A program made the translations under genes and the position numbers. Below, piece after piece: positions 1-14,700 of a stretch of 64,000 nt of DNA. The notes below the pieces were generated by a model. It ran no database searches, had not been told where the DNA came from, and saw only the letters and a program-made list of their open reading frames with translations. The stretch comes from Hofstenia miamia (lineage: Eukaryota; Xenacoelomorpha; Acoela; Hofsteniidae). Where the stretch lies: the NCBI GenBank assembly GCA_900660155.1, contig CABFPE010000524.1:400288-464287 (forward strand), read 5' to 3'. The stretch's first letter is position 1. Each line of letters opens with the position of its first letter.

Positions 1-1095
1 ACAACTGAGAACACCATGGATATACAAACGTCAATAAATGAGGTAGTAATTGTGTGCTACAGAGCTTGCGATTAAACATTCAGTTTTAAAGTGCAAACTA
101 TAAACTCTATTGATGAAATTCAATAGCAATCATATTGTTGTGGCATGACGTCAATTCGTCATTGAGACAAAGCGTAACGCAAAACGCTCATAGCATTGCA
201 CTTCTAATTCAGTAAACACAGATTGCAAACAGAACTACAGTTTTACTACACTAGGATGGAAAACATCTTCAAGAGTTCACGGGACAACCAACTGAAAACC
301 TAAAATAAAGAAAACCGTGTAAGCATCATTATGACAGATTCAGATATATTCAAAAACCCTGCGTGTATCAAGACTAATAATGGAACTGGTCGGCTCTTCT
401 AGACGAATTGAATTTTCACACTGTCGAATAGCGGCTTACATCAAGGAGCATGTACTTTAATAGACAAAAGGTTTGGGTTGTGAGGTCATTTGCATTGCAT
501 GTTGACATTGACACCATATCATGGAGTTTGTTTCGTGGTTTTGGATGTACTGCTGGACCAGAATCTTTACTATTCATGAGATTTCAGAAAAACTGCCGGA
601 TGTAATAGACCACTTGATGACCTGCTCATTAAACATTTTAAAGAACCTCAACGTTCTAAATTGAGTCGTGCAGGCTATACTGAACGAAAGCAATTATGTC
701 TCATATATATGTTGTGAAACAAACCCAAAATTCCAACAACCAGATTAAACGCATTATGCACGTTCGATGAAAATGGCCGATCTTTTCTGACAATATTCTT
801 ATTTCGTTTAAAATTAATCCTAACGGCTCAAGTTCCTCTAGAAATTTTCATAAGATATTTACAAACACTATACAGTTAGAACTCACTTATTAACTCATAA
901 ATGACATAATTTTAGAAAAAATGTAGATAATTGACCAAAGCATGGATTGTAAATTTAATCCAAAAATTGAGCCCACGATTATAATAAATACGAATAAAGT
1001 ATAAATGGAACATCCCTATGTATAGAAATTCATAACATGCACTGATTAACCTAAAATTAAAGTGGCATGTTTCACACTGAAATGAAAAGGAGCGT
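1..1095. other. AT-rich flank 3' of ANKS3
   Basis: No exon, RNA gene or recognisable mobile element seen on either strand. Part of it may be the ANKS3 3' UTR, but no clear poly(A) site can be assigned. Confidence 0.4.
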
Positions 1096-1295
1096 CTAAG
1101 TGGATCTCAAGATTTCAATCATTTTTTGAACAAGCAGTGCCCAGTAAAGATTAATTCGAAACAAATTCACATCATAAATATACATTATTTTATGCTGGGC
1201 AACGCGGGGTCGGATGGATACGACCTCACGAAATTGCATCATGTTATAAATTAAGTTGTGGAATATTTTGCATTCGTTTTGTAATTCTTCCATTC
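1096..1295 (-). CDS. ANKS3: Candidate terminal exon of ANKS3
   Basis: After a T-rich acceptor (AATTTTTTTAAAG|GAATGG) the frame MEELQNECKIFHNLIYNMMQ runs to a stop at 1096-1098. It accepts phase 1 from candidate exon 13 and would bring the protein to about 660 residues, close to vertebrate ANKS3. I see no strong residue match to known C-termini, so the link is inferred. Confidence 0.35.
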
Positions 1296-1604
1296 CTTTA
1301 AAAAAATTAACAACAATACAGTAGAGTTGACAGAACTTTTAAAAAATATTGTCAATTTATTTAAGTTTTGCGCATACTGTGCAAATCAATATTAGACTAT
1401 CCGATGCTATCTAGAGCAAACTTTAAGCCTAATAAGCAGAAACTTTTCTTCACTCTGATTTATTTAATATTTTTGTACATGCACATTACACAATATCTAT
1501 AAACAAAAACATAGACTTCTAAAAAGCTGCTATCTTCATACCAATAACAAATCTTGATTGATACCAGTAAAAACGAAGCCCTGGAAACGTAAAGATTTAC
1601 AGAC

Positions 1605-1696
1605 CTCTTCGACTTTTACGAAATAACATTAGGCTTGGATAAAGGTTAGTGCTTATCTGGTCGTTCAATTGCTGTGAAATTTCAGTGTATTTGCAA
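1605..1696 (-). CDS. ANKS3: Candidate ANKS3 exon 13
   Basis: A 92-base open segment that would accept phase 2 from exon 12 and pass phase 1 on. It reads CKYTEISQQLNDQISTNLY. The acceptor (AAGCAGAG|TTGC) has a poor pyrimidine tract and the donor is GTCTGT, so this is a phase-based proposal only. Confidence 0.33.
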
Positions 1697-1838
1697 CTCT
1701 GCTTCCATTCCGGATTAAAAAATTATTTTTGTAATTTCTAACAAAATGTACTGACTACTAATTATATTATTAGCATCTTGATTAAGCTCGATAAAATGTG
1801 TATTGAATAAAAATATTTCCATGACTATGAAACCTTAC

Positions 1839-2011
1839 CGAAGTGCTTGACATCCAAGTATAAGTTTCTGACAAGTACTGCGGCCTTGTTCAGCCTGCGA
1901 ACGCACAGATTTCCAAGCAGCTCTTTGATCCAAGAGAAATTTGTCTGCGGCAAATCGAAGTTTTGTTTCTTTCTGTAAGCTCGCTTTTAAAGAAGAATTA
2001 TCCGTCGAAGC
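1839..2011 (-). CDS. ANKS3: ANKS3 exon 12, helical tail
   Basis: A 173-base exon (acceptor TTCCTTTAG|GCTTCG, donor CTTCG|GTAAGG), phase 0 to 2. It encodes a charged, probably coiled-coil tail (KASLQKETKLRFAADKFLLD, QRAAWKSVRSQAEQGR). Position and composition match the C-terminal helix of ANKS3. Confidence 0.85.
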
Positions 2012-2668
2012 CTAAAGGAATAAAAGTACATGATGAAAGTAACAAGATTGACCATAGAAAATCACTGGCCGTTAGCAGATTCTAAAAAAATAAAACAGGA
2101 ACTTACCTCTTGCAGACGAATTGTAAGATTTTGGATTTCTTGTTCTAATATATTAGCGAAACTAGGTTCTACTTCTTCGCGGCGTGGTTGAACAGAAGCT
2201 GGAGTTGGGGTTTGCTTAACTTCAACTGATGGATTTGTATTACTGACCAATCGGTTAATCACGCCCAGCATTTTCTTACGAGGACCCATCCATCTATATA
2301 AACAAATCCCTTCAAATTTAAATGGAAGAGAAGAACACAAGTAAAATCAAGGAAATTATTCTACAGGACTTAGAATTTAAACAACTCTAAAATCAAGATG
2401 CTGCTGTATATTCACTATGACTAAGCAACATACAAATTCAAAAATGTGGTTAAATTAAATTTTTAATTTTTAGGAAAATAAACATTATCGGGCAATATTT
2501 CACTATGCACTAAAAAACTTTGGATTCTGTTAATCAGAGTTAAAATTAAATGCACATTCTGATAATCAATGTCATCAGTAAAATGAAAAAGTTCTATCAA
2601 CTTTCTTGTATAAAATTTTGAAAAACTACATGAAAAAGTGTTAGAACTCAGTAAAAAATTAAGATTTC

Positions 2669-2704
<36 letters not shown>

Positions 2705-5700
2705 AGCTCAGAAAAAGTGCGTTTGTAAAAATGTTATTCATATTTTGTACGAAATAGTTGTTTTCGAAGAAATTATGCACAAATAAAGCATATAAACTAT
2801 TAATAAGAGTACCTTATTAGTCTTAACATTGCATGTATAGAATTTTTACGTGCAGTTTCAAATTTAGATGTGCAATTTTGAATAAACAAAAATTATTTGA
2901 AATTCATGACTCTCAAAATCAAAGAAGAAAACAATAAAATATCAGAGATTTGACAAACGTTTCTTAGGAATCTTGTACATGTACGCCCAAACATGTGGCA
3001 CCGCTTGATAAAATCTACACTAGTATGTTAAGATCTACTCCTATCAAAGTCCATTGTAATATGCCTAAAAGTCTAAGTGCATCACCACAGTACTATAAAT
3101 ATACTACGTTTTAAGAGACAAACAAACACACAGTTTCTGAACCTTATATATATATATATATAAGTGAATATTGTAGTTAAAATTGTGAAAATTGAAAATT
3201 TTCTTACATATTTATCAATAAATATGTGGCGCCTAACTAGGATTAGTTTACGAATGCAAACATGCTAGGGCTCGGCGGAATACCGAAAAAGCCGACACCG
3301 CGATATTCAGTTAAAACCGAAACCGAATCGGAGGAAGAAAATGAAAACCGAGTGTTAGGTTCTTAGCAAGAGCAGTCACCTAGAATGATATTTCCAATGA
3401 ATGATGCAGCATTCTTGAGGCAAAGGCCAAATGTTTTCCAAGTTGAAGTGTTACTGAGTTTTACTTGATTAACAACTTAATGTAGTGTTACGAAAATATA
3501 CTTTAGAAAAGTATGCTTCGCTCGTATTACGTTTTCTAATGCCAATAGTAGCTAGCTAACAAAATCAAGACCGAAATAGCGATTTTGTATGTAAAAGTAA
3601 AACACTACATGACAAAAAATAAATCAGAAATTCAAATAAAAGAATTAAAAACCCTAAATCTAAATATGAACTGTAATGAAGATTACATAATGAAACTCCT
3701 AAAGAATACTATATATTATGTATTGAAAACCAAATTTTCTAGAGAATTGCATTATTAATAATAGAATTAATGGGATCATATTAATTCTGTTAAGATCGTA
3801 CTTGATACCGATTTCTTTAAGATCTGCATCATTGAGAGTAAGAAAAGTTTCTAAGTCAACATCCTGTTCTTCAAAGATGGAGAGATATTTTACGCATTGA
3901 ATAGACTCCAGCACCGCTTCCAATGAATGAACGCCCACATTTCTAAATGGAGTTGCATTTTACAAATAATCTCATTTCAGCTTCTCAACCGTGAACCGAC
4001 GCTTGTTCACATATAATTGGATAATTCTGTAAGAAAATGAAGTAATTATAAAAAACAGATAAATTTTTTCATATCCTAATTACATATCAACTTATTAACT
4101 TTGCCATGGAAAACTTTACCTTTATAAATTGGACATTGAAATACTTAAGGAAAGTTTTAATATTTGAATTTTTTAAATACCTCATTCCGTAGCAGTTGCG
4201 TTACCCACTTGCATAAACGAAGTAAAGCACAGCCTTAAATACGTCATTTAACAACTTAATGTTTTATGTGTTAATCATTAATAGGAAAGCCAAAAGTTTT
4301 TAAAATTAATATTTAATCACAAACTTTAATTGTACCCAAAGTTGCAAAAATTCAATTTAAATTACTTAGAGTGAAGCTTAATTAAAAAGTTATGTTAACA
4401 AAATGTCAATATTTCTATTTAAAGTAAATATAGTTAATAATCTGTTTTAAGTTAAATTTTACTAATTAACTCTTTAAAACTTTAGCTAAATTTCCAATTA
4501 AGGATTGTGTAGGTGAATATTGTAAATAAATATTAAGTATGCTAATTCATGTTTAAAAATAACGGGAGAGTGAGTAGCATGACATTCACACTTATTCTGA
4601 CAGTAATTTAGAATTACTATGCATGCCATTGAATTGAATGTTTACTCTGCAACTTACATGAAACTACAAGCCAGCATCAGCGGCTGCCAAACGAAGTTTC
4701 TCTGCGTTAAAAACTTGTATCTTCACAAATAAACTTTTTGACTGAGAATGAGAATATTTGTATAGGTTTTCATTAAATTTTTCAAATATAAATTTGAAAT
4801 TTGTAGTTTTTCAAAATTATGTTTATTAGGTTAACAAATGTTAATATTAAGCACATGTTAGGTTAATTTGACATCTTCTTTAGGTTAATATTTTGGCTGC
4901 CCTAACGTTTAGTCTATGAATGCATGTGTTTTAAACAAAGATGTTTGGATGGAATATTTTTAATAAATACTGTTTCCAATGCCAATAGCATAGAATAAGA
5001 TCCTTCTGATGACACGATAATTTAATATGAGAGAAAAGGGGTATCTGTAATTCACATCAGCTTAATAGGAGAATAAATTGAACATATGTACATATATGTA
5101 ACAAACATTAGAAAATTGTAATAACTTTGTCATTGCTATGTTATCAACCTTAACTAGACAAGCTCCATTGGATAATTGAGTCAAAATCATTGTGGTATTT
5201 TCGTAAGCGCAGCACATGCTTAAATTTCCTTTGAATACGTATATGCAAAAAGTGCTCCATGTCTAAGCAATTTCATTATTGTGGCTGTTGTCCATGAATT
5301 TGCTTTATAATTTTTATGTTTATAACACCATCAATTTTCGATTTGTCGATTACCTAGCACTCAGTGTTTTTCAGTTGATTAAATTTTACACTTAAATGTA
5401 TATGTAATATTTGTCACTGTGGTCCAATATATTTATTCGGAATTCCAAAACATTTACTTGAGATGCTATGACCCATTTAATCTCTTGTATATCAAAGCTG
5501 TATAACGTTGATGATGCAGTCCGCGCACATTGATCAGATGAAACCGGTTGGGAACGCTAATATTCAGCTAAGCTAGTTTCAGTTAATCAACATCTTTATG
5601 GTATTTCATTTCATAGAGGTATGTTAGAAGACTTCAAATTAATGTTCAAGATGGACTGAATTTTGCTGATTCAGATGAAACTGAATTTATTACCAGAACA

Positions 5701-8700
5701 GGCCAATTATGATAACATTCCAATTCCAATTGCAATCATCGAATCCGAAAAAATCAGTTTATTGGTTGATCACTTCAAAAAAATTATCGCAGATATTTCA
5801 TGGAATCGAATCTCCCCATTGATGAGAAATTAATCCCTTATAAAGGATGCAAATTTACCCTTTGACAATATATTCCTCATAATGAAAAGAATAGAACATA
5901 CGTTACAAGCTCTTTTGATAAAGAAAACTCCTCAAAATATGAAATAAAAAATATGTGAATGTAATAATTACGTAGCAATTATACGAACAACCGTATAAAA
6001 TGTGTACTTTATATATCAATGTTTGCCCAAATAAGGCTAAAATTGCATGTTGCAGACTTAAGACAATTGCAATCATCGAATCCGAAAAAATCAGTTTATT
6101 GGTTGATCACTTCAAAAAAATTATCGCAGATATTTCATGGAATCGAATCTCCCCATTGATGAGAAATTAATCCCTTATAAAGGATGCAAATTTACCCTTT
6201 GACAATATATTCCTCATAATGAAAAGAATGGAACATACGTTACAAGCTCTTTTGATAAAGAAAACTCCTCAAAATATGAAATAAAAAATATGTGAATGTA
6301 ATAATTACGTAGCAATTATACGAACAACCGTATAAAATGTGTACTTTATATATCAATGTTTGCCCAAATAAGGCTAAAATTGCATGTTGCAGACTTAAGA
6401 CAAATTCCCGAAGAACAGTTCTCTAAAAAGTTCTGAAAACTTAAAACTCATTTGGATTCTGTTATTTCGAAGAGGAGTGAGTCTTATATAAATATACATT
6501 GTTGCTTAGTTTTATATTTCTGCTAAATTTCTATGAACTGATTTTTTCGATTTCGAGAAGTGCTAAGTACTAATAAAAAAATTTATAAATTTAGAATATG
6601 CCTAAAACAACTCCAATATTTAAGACGACTTGAAGTGCGTTGCAATATCGATTTATAGCCAAAATCGAATGGGACATATTTAAAAGAAAATTTAAATAAT
6701 AACAAATGAAATCGTTTAAAAAATACGTTTTATACTTTACTGACAAATAATTTAAGACTGTTATCAAGAGTGTGAAAGTAATTAGTGTTTGGCGGTCTAA
6801 TATGTATCTGAAGAACTTCAATGACAGCAAGACTTGATAGGCCATTGAGAATGGCTGAGATGCAATCAACTTGCAACATAATCGCATTAAACGATTTTCA
6901 AAGTCGGTAAGTAAATGAGAAAATTAGCGTTCAAAAGAACTTCAATTTAAGTAGGTTATTTGTAAAAACCAGGGCAAATAAAACGGAAATTGGAAATAAA
7001 TGACAAATGCCTACCCAGGGCTGTCACGTTATTAACAAGCTATTATTAACATACCTATAATTAACATGTTAACACTGTACTAACAGCATGTGTGATACAC
7101 TAACAAAAATTTATATTTCAGATTGTGTCATACACCACGGTGGAAAAAAGAGATTATTGTTGGTGGCGTTAAACGGGCCAAATGCAAGACCTGTGGTTTC
7201 GAGATTGTGAACAATGCGGAACGCATTAAAAAGCACGTACAGGGTTGCCGGAATGTGGACGATAATATCCAGAAGCAATCTACATCTTCAGCCACTACAA
7301 AAGCATCTGCTCCGCCGGCTCCAAAGAAGAGACAGAGAACTCTCAAGGTAATTCCACATAATCCGAGGCAGCATGAGAGCGATATTTCATTGCAACCAAC
7401 AATCCGTTTAATAGCGCGTCAAACACATCTCACAAAGCTTGTTCAGTTTCTGCGTCCAGGAACAACTGTTCCAAATCGCCGAAGGATTGGTGGAGAGTTA
7501 CTGGACGAAGTTTATGCAAATGAACAAACGAAAATGAAGCAAAAATTGCATGGCAAAAGTTCGTCCCTATAACGAATACCTTTTTGCTGATGGTTACAAA
7601 AGGTCGAGATTGAAGCTTGGTGGAGGAGTGGAGTGCGACACTGGCCAATGCTATCTCCCCAATGCAGGATTGGAGCGGTGTTTCTCAGCTCTCGGACTCA
7701 CCTTTGGAAAATTCCAAAGTTTTTTTAGCGTTGAGAAGGCTGGAAAGCTGGATTTTCTCTTTAACAACTCAATGAGTGATTTTAACACTCAATTTTGTTT
7801 TTAACGGGTATTTTCATATAATTAACATGTTAAGAACGTTTAAGTTAACAATATGACAGCCCTGGGCCTACTACTTATGTTAAAAAATATTAATAATTAA
7901 ATAATTTAGGCATTCAACTCTGTGCATGTACCCTGTGTTATTATGAAGTATTTTTATTGAGAAACAAAAACTTATAAACGTTTGAAACACATTTATAACA
8001 TGCATTTTTCCAAAAATTAAGTTCAGTAAAAAAATTTAACGAACGCATAAGAAATGAACGTTGGAGGCAAAAGCAAGCATGCCATTTTGGTGGAAGGAAA
8101 TCATTCTAAATTTCCTGCATTTAAAAAATTAAAACAAGTGATTTAAATTAAAATAACCATATATCATTGGACATGCACTACAAATAGAAGCAGATTTACT
8201 GATTGCTGTTGTTGGAATTGACTAACAGAGAACAGATTCGACTATAGTCATTCACAAAAAAACTAAGAAAGATGCTAAGAAAAGCCAAGAACAGGCAAAA
8301 TAATTTATTCAATAGTAATTTTAATAAAAATTGTATGGAATAATATTAAATCACAAACAATATTTTTTGCAAATGTTTGATTAGATTCCCATTTAGATGA
8401 AACACATTAAAAAGTCCTACGTGTTTGCAGGCGAAGGAAGGAATGCATCGATTAGATTTGGCGACTGCTGGGCCAGACTGAGCTGCGTCAGTTGTTGCTG
8501 CAAATGGAGGATGCTTGCAGGATCCAACGAAGGCCTAAGTAAAAGTGAATATCTCAGAGAAGGGTAAAAACAATGTCAAGTCGGATGATACATGAGGGGA
8601 AATGAATGAAAAGCAATTTTTTCATTAAATATTTTTGGTTTGCTATTTGGTTTAGCACTATATTTGAAGAGAAAAATAAAGCTGAATTAAACAAAATATC

Positions 8701-11700
8701 AAGCAAATTAAACAAAATTTCAAGCAAATTAAATGCACTGATGTCGGTAAAAGAAAATTGAAGATGTACAATAGGCTACATAAATGTATATATCTAGTCA
8801 AAAAAATAAATAATCTTTACTTTTATAATAAAAAGATTAGCAAATTAAATTTTTTTATGATGATAATTCCTGTACGATTATCACTCTCATTGCTAATATT
8901 TCTGAAGTAGGATATAGTATTTATTCAAAATCTCCATGAGCAGGAGCAATTGCAAAAAAAATACAATCTGGGAATATCTAAGTCGTGAACATTTGGTACA
9001 ACCCATTAGTCTTAAATTCAAAAAAATTTTCAATATTTGTTTACAATCATGATTTCAAAGTCAACGAAATCTTAATTTCATAAATAATTCCATCTTACAA
9101 ATATCTGTTCATACAACTTTTGTAAGTACATATTTAATATTTAAAAATTTATGTAAGTAATTTTTTAGATTCGCAAGTATTGTACAAATTTTTCAGAAAC
9201 TTGACAAAAGGAAAAATAATCACTATTCCTTCTCAACGTTAACTTGGTTAGTTTGCTCGTTCGGCAACTTCTTACTTAGGTATAGGTGAATGGAATCAAT
9301 TTTCGATTAAATCCGGAAAATTTTGTACAGTACTACATAAGCTTTAGCAATACTGAAATGGGCGGAAAGTATGAATTATAGTCGTGTTCACTAGAGTGCC
9401 AATATGAGCTTAGCATGACGCCGAACCCGACGCGATCAGAATATTCACTAGCCGAACCCAACCCGACCAGAAACCTAGATTTTGATTCGCAATAATCCCG
9501 TATTGGTACACTTTCTGATAGGATAAACATATCCATTAATTGGTATTACCTAACGTCTTAGATTTTTCTAAAATGGAGCGTATCTTTTTTTATCAATCAA
9601 TCTAAGCTTTGTACCCGAACACGATCCGACTCAACACCTTGATATCCTAACCCGACCTGAAATCATACAATTTTAATATGAATGTTTGGAATGCTCAACT
9701 CACATGTAACGTAAGTCACTCGATTTTTCAAAAATATTTCTACCATTGTCGAAAGTGGAGAGAGCATGAATTCATATAGTTAATATTGTAAATTTGCTAA
9801 TTATTGTGATACTGTTGATTAAATGATTTTGAATCCATTTATTCAATTTGCTAGCATTTCGTTTAAGCAAATGCGTTTAATTTGCCTGCACTTTTCTAAA
9901 ATTTGCTTGAATAAAGATACATATTGTTTCATCACATTTTCATAAAAAATTAAATTTCATTTGTGTACTAAATGACTCAATTTTTTTAAAAGGGTGTGAT
10001 CACCGGGTTGCTACTAGCTAATCGATATTATGAACAGCACGATAAGTGACCTAAGTAAATAAACAGGAAGCTGGTTCGATCAAGGAACATAAATTGGAAG
10101 ATTTCGAAATAAATCAAAAGTTAGAAAAACGTAAAATTCTAGAAAAATTTTTAATCAGTGTGTTAAGAATAATATATATATATAATCATTTTATAGCGTT
10201 TCCTTTTTATCATTTGTTTCTTGCAAATATCTCAAATTCGAATTAACCCTATCTCTGATAAGAGCTCGGACTTTAGATCTGTTGTTTGCTTTGTTTCGGG
10301 TAGAATAGATTTGGAGTCTGTTAGCTTTTGTTTGGATCAGAACACTAACATTTTCAACATTTTAGTAAGTAGCTATTGTAATAAATACAAACCATTTAAA
10401 CTCGACTTGTTAATATAATTAAACTTTGACGTTAATAGTATTTGGTAAACAATAATAAAACTGGCGTGAACGCACTTTGAATGGGTACAAACCGGTATTT
10501 CAGACTAGATCCATTTTCGGGATAGGAATAGGGAGTATTGATATTTTGTTTCGAGTCTCAGCAAAAGAGACTTTCCAGTAAGTTACGCGTAGGCTATTGA
10601 TTCTTCGAGTCGGTTCGGTTTAAAATTCGAGCGGATAGGAAATTGTGTTTCAAATGGAATTTTCGGTAAAAATCTTTAACATTACTCGGGATAAATATTG
10701 GCATTCTGATCCATCATTCGTGTCACCGATGAAGTCAGCGGATCAAAATACATATATAATATGTTTGCCATTCAGATATTAACTCGCCAAAATATTGGTA
10801 AGTGTTCGAATTGTATTAAATGCAGTAAGCCTATAATTTGAAGAGCACACATGCCATTTGGACAACAGCCAGGATAAAAATAGAATTCGGAATTTCAAGG
10901 AATACACTAACAATCAAAAGCAAACAAAATTCATTAGTGTATAGGTTATAGGTTTTGCGAGAAAAAAATGAAAACACAATCAAACTATACATACGTTAAT
11001 CCCGCGATAGCCAAATTTTGAAGGGCCATCTGAGACCTAGCAGTAAAATATAAAAGTTATATAAACTTGGGTACCATTAAATATTACCATAAATGATACC
11101 AGTTCCTAAATATAAAAACACTTGATTTTAGTTTTGGTAGCTACATAATTCAATACAGTGAACTTTATAGCAGCACTAAGTTGCGTTACATCATAAAAAT
11201 GTATTGTCAACTTTGAAATATCATTTCATTAGTTAGAAGACAATTTGAATTTCGTTAGACTTAAGAACAATTAATGCCTCTTAGATAAATAATAAATTTG
11301 ATAAAATATAGTGAATTCTAACATTAGGGCGGTTGTGGAATTGATTGGCAAGTTGGTTGGTATTTGGTAGTTTGCTGGAAGATTGTTTCCACTGTTGCGG
11401 GTTGGCAAATTGCTGCCGCCTTTCTCTAATTCTAAACAAGACTAAAATAAATATCCAAATGCATGTGAGTCTGATGCTACAATATAGGAATCCAACATTC
11501 AAGGAAATGAAAACGATAAGAAGGAAGTTTATATAAAAACTAAACATTGAATTGCAAACCTTAGATACTAGTTTTCAGTGTCATTCCTGAAACTAACCTG
11601 ATTCTTCAATTAAATGATATAATTCACAAAATGTGGGTAAAAGGTGTCGTTCATGACATGATCAAAAATGGCAACGCCAAATTTGGTAGCCATACAAAAC

Positions 11701-14700
11701 AACTATATTTAAAGGTTAGCCCATACATTATGTCTATGGCGGCTACTATGAAAAAAGTTTGGTAAATTCATGCCTAAATATATGCAAGATACATGCTTTT
11801 CAGTAGTAATTTAACAGCTATTAAAACTACGTAGCTAAAACAAAACCAAAATCCCATACAACAATAAAATAATTCAATCAGGCCAAAGACAACTGCTTAA
11901 TTGCACTGATATCTTAACACATTACATTTGTATGCAAAAAATTTGTGAAGTATTCGAAAACAAAGCTTAAAATTAATGATGTACAGCTTTGGGTTTACTT
12001 TCAGAATACAACACGCGTTGTTTGGTGAAAGCATTAAAAATGGGAAACCACTTCATCTTACTGAACATAGACTGCTACACCATTTCCAAATGACATTTAG
12101 AAATAATCATTTAGAATTATTTAGAATTAAGTATTTATCACTTAGAAATCGTCAATATTCCTTTAAGAAATCAAAACTCATATTTAGAAAATCAGCGTTT
12201 ACATTTAGAAATTAATAACAATATTTCGAAATTGTCAAATAACTATCAGAAAGCGTCATTCAGAAATAAAAACATTCAGACATCATTAATTTACATTCAG
12301 AAATTCTTAATTACTTTCAGAAATAGTCATATTCAGTTTATTTTTTCATTAGCAAGCCTCAAACTTAAACAATAAAACGTTTCGAAATAAACCGATAATT
12401 TATGAAATAAAATTTAATATTTTTATTAAATTTATTTCTGAGTTCAAAACATGGATCTCTAAACAATTTGTTAAGAAGTCAATAGATTTCAAAAAGAAAT
12501 GAAATACATCTTTTCAATAATAGCCCCTAATATTTACATAAGCCAGGTCAATTTTGGAAATACTTTTCCAATATCAAGTATCTTGCTATTGGTATATTAA
12601 CTAAATTACAACTCATGCGCATCGCTTAATATATTATTCCTGCAGTAAAGCTTAATTATGAAAATAACTGTTTAAATAAGCCTATATTCTAGTTGGATAT
12701 AAATGATTATTAAGAAGTAATTTTAGGTGAGCTTTAATAATGATTCTGCAATTTGGAGAGAAACGTCGTTTATAACCTTAATGCATGACCACATATTTTC
12801 AATTGTAGGTGTTAGAGTAATTTCATGTGTCACAAGCACTGAACCATAAGCTGCCAATTTCAAAATTCAAGCGTGTGAACTAATGAATTAAGGAGCGCAC
12901 CATGTATCTTGAAGAGAATGTTATAAAACAATCAATTTCTGTCAATTAAATAATTAACTTCTAGTCATTTCTGAATGAAAATTATTTCTAAATGTTAATT
13001 GACTATTTCTGATTGCGGTTTTTGATTTCTAATTGCAAAATGATGATTTCTAAATGTCAGCTGTAAATACTATACTTTAAAAGTCTATGGTAGTGAAGCT
13101 GTTCAAGGTTTTCCAAAACCATTAAAATTATTTTACTGAATGTTGCTTCCATTTCAAAAGAATTTTTATAAAATACTATACTATATGCAGTTCATATGCC
13201 ATTGCAGATAAATAAATATATTTGCATACGAGCTGATACATTTATGGATTATCATTACTACTATATTTTAAAGTTTCCCATTGATAATGCCCACTGAATT
13301 CTTTTATATAATTCCATTGTGATTACCATACTATGGTACATAATGAAATAGTATCATCTTATAATCGGCACATCCGCGGTATGCTGCCATAAGCATATTT
13401 GTAATGATATAAATAGAAATGATCGGTTGTATAAAGCTTGTAAAAGTAAGACAGTAAATATATTATTAGATTCAATACGCAATGATATTATCATGTTGCA
13501 GTAATTTAATGAAAATGAATTTAGAAGTGAATCCAGTGGTTGTAATTGCGTCATTGTAAGTCACATTTGTGTTAAAATGTGATTCAATTTCATGCACCTC
13601 TAATACCGTAAAATGGTCTTTTTCCACAAATTAAGCAAATAAACGAACAGCAAGAATAGAAATACACAATTTGAAAATGAAGTTTGCTGCAAAATAATCA
13701 GATTCGGCCGCTGACACTAGATTCGAACATTTATACTGTTGAATATAAAAGACGCTATAGAGCATTACAGGTGTATTTTTAAATTAAGGTAATTATAAAT
13801 TAATAATGATAAAGACTTACATGAAAACACCATCTTAAGCGCTCTGTTGGCAAAATCAATGTCTATATTTGCGCAGACAAAAATCAATAGTTCTTAAGAT
13901 TATATGATTGCAAATCAACAATAGTGTTTTGCGGGAAGGGCTCTCAAATATGAGAGAGGTCTCAACTTGACCCTCTCGTTCAAATGAAACTTTATTTAGG
14001 CAATCATTAAAAAGAGAATTTCTGAATTTTCATTGTTATACTTGCACACATAAATTGTACTTTTAAGTACAACATTGATAATATTGAGATGTAATTAATG
14101 TGATACAACAAAATTATTAATTCTATCAATGATGCCATTACATTACATTACGCACAACACGCAGCCGAAATTGAACGGTTTTATGGTCCTACTATTGCAG
14201 AAGAGACTAATATACTAAAGGGAATTAGTTTACAAAAGCTTATCTAGAAATATAAATAAAAAAAACTTAATAAAAAAATATTTTGAATTTGATCTTAGAG
14301 ATGACTTTTAATTGTTGATAAGAATCAAAGCTGGAATGGAATTTAAATACTGCGTTGCCTCAAACAATCTCCAAATCTTATAAGTAAAATTCAAGACAAA
14401 ACATTCTTTAAAACTACGCCTAAAGCTTGGAGTTTTTTGCAATGTGAACATCAAAAGAAGATCACAAGCCAATGTGGGTCAAAGTGACTTAGAAGCCGCA
14501 CGAAAACATAACATACATTTTCATTGATACATATAATAAAATCGGTGGGTGTTAAAAGTTATGAATCAGCATCGTAGAGTCTTGATCTCATGCTAAAATG
14601 TAGATTGTTCGTAAAAAACGTCATATTAATAAGTGTTGAAAGTATATTGATTTCAAATCGCCTATTCCAAAATTCTGTTTGATAGTGATGTTACTAAATT

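Noticed and set aside
11976-12215. 79-codon plus frame
   Set aside because: Translation of the ATTTAGAAAT array of the foldback element.
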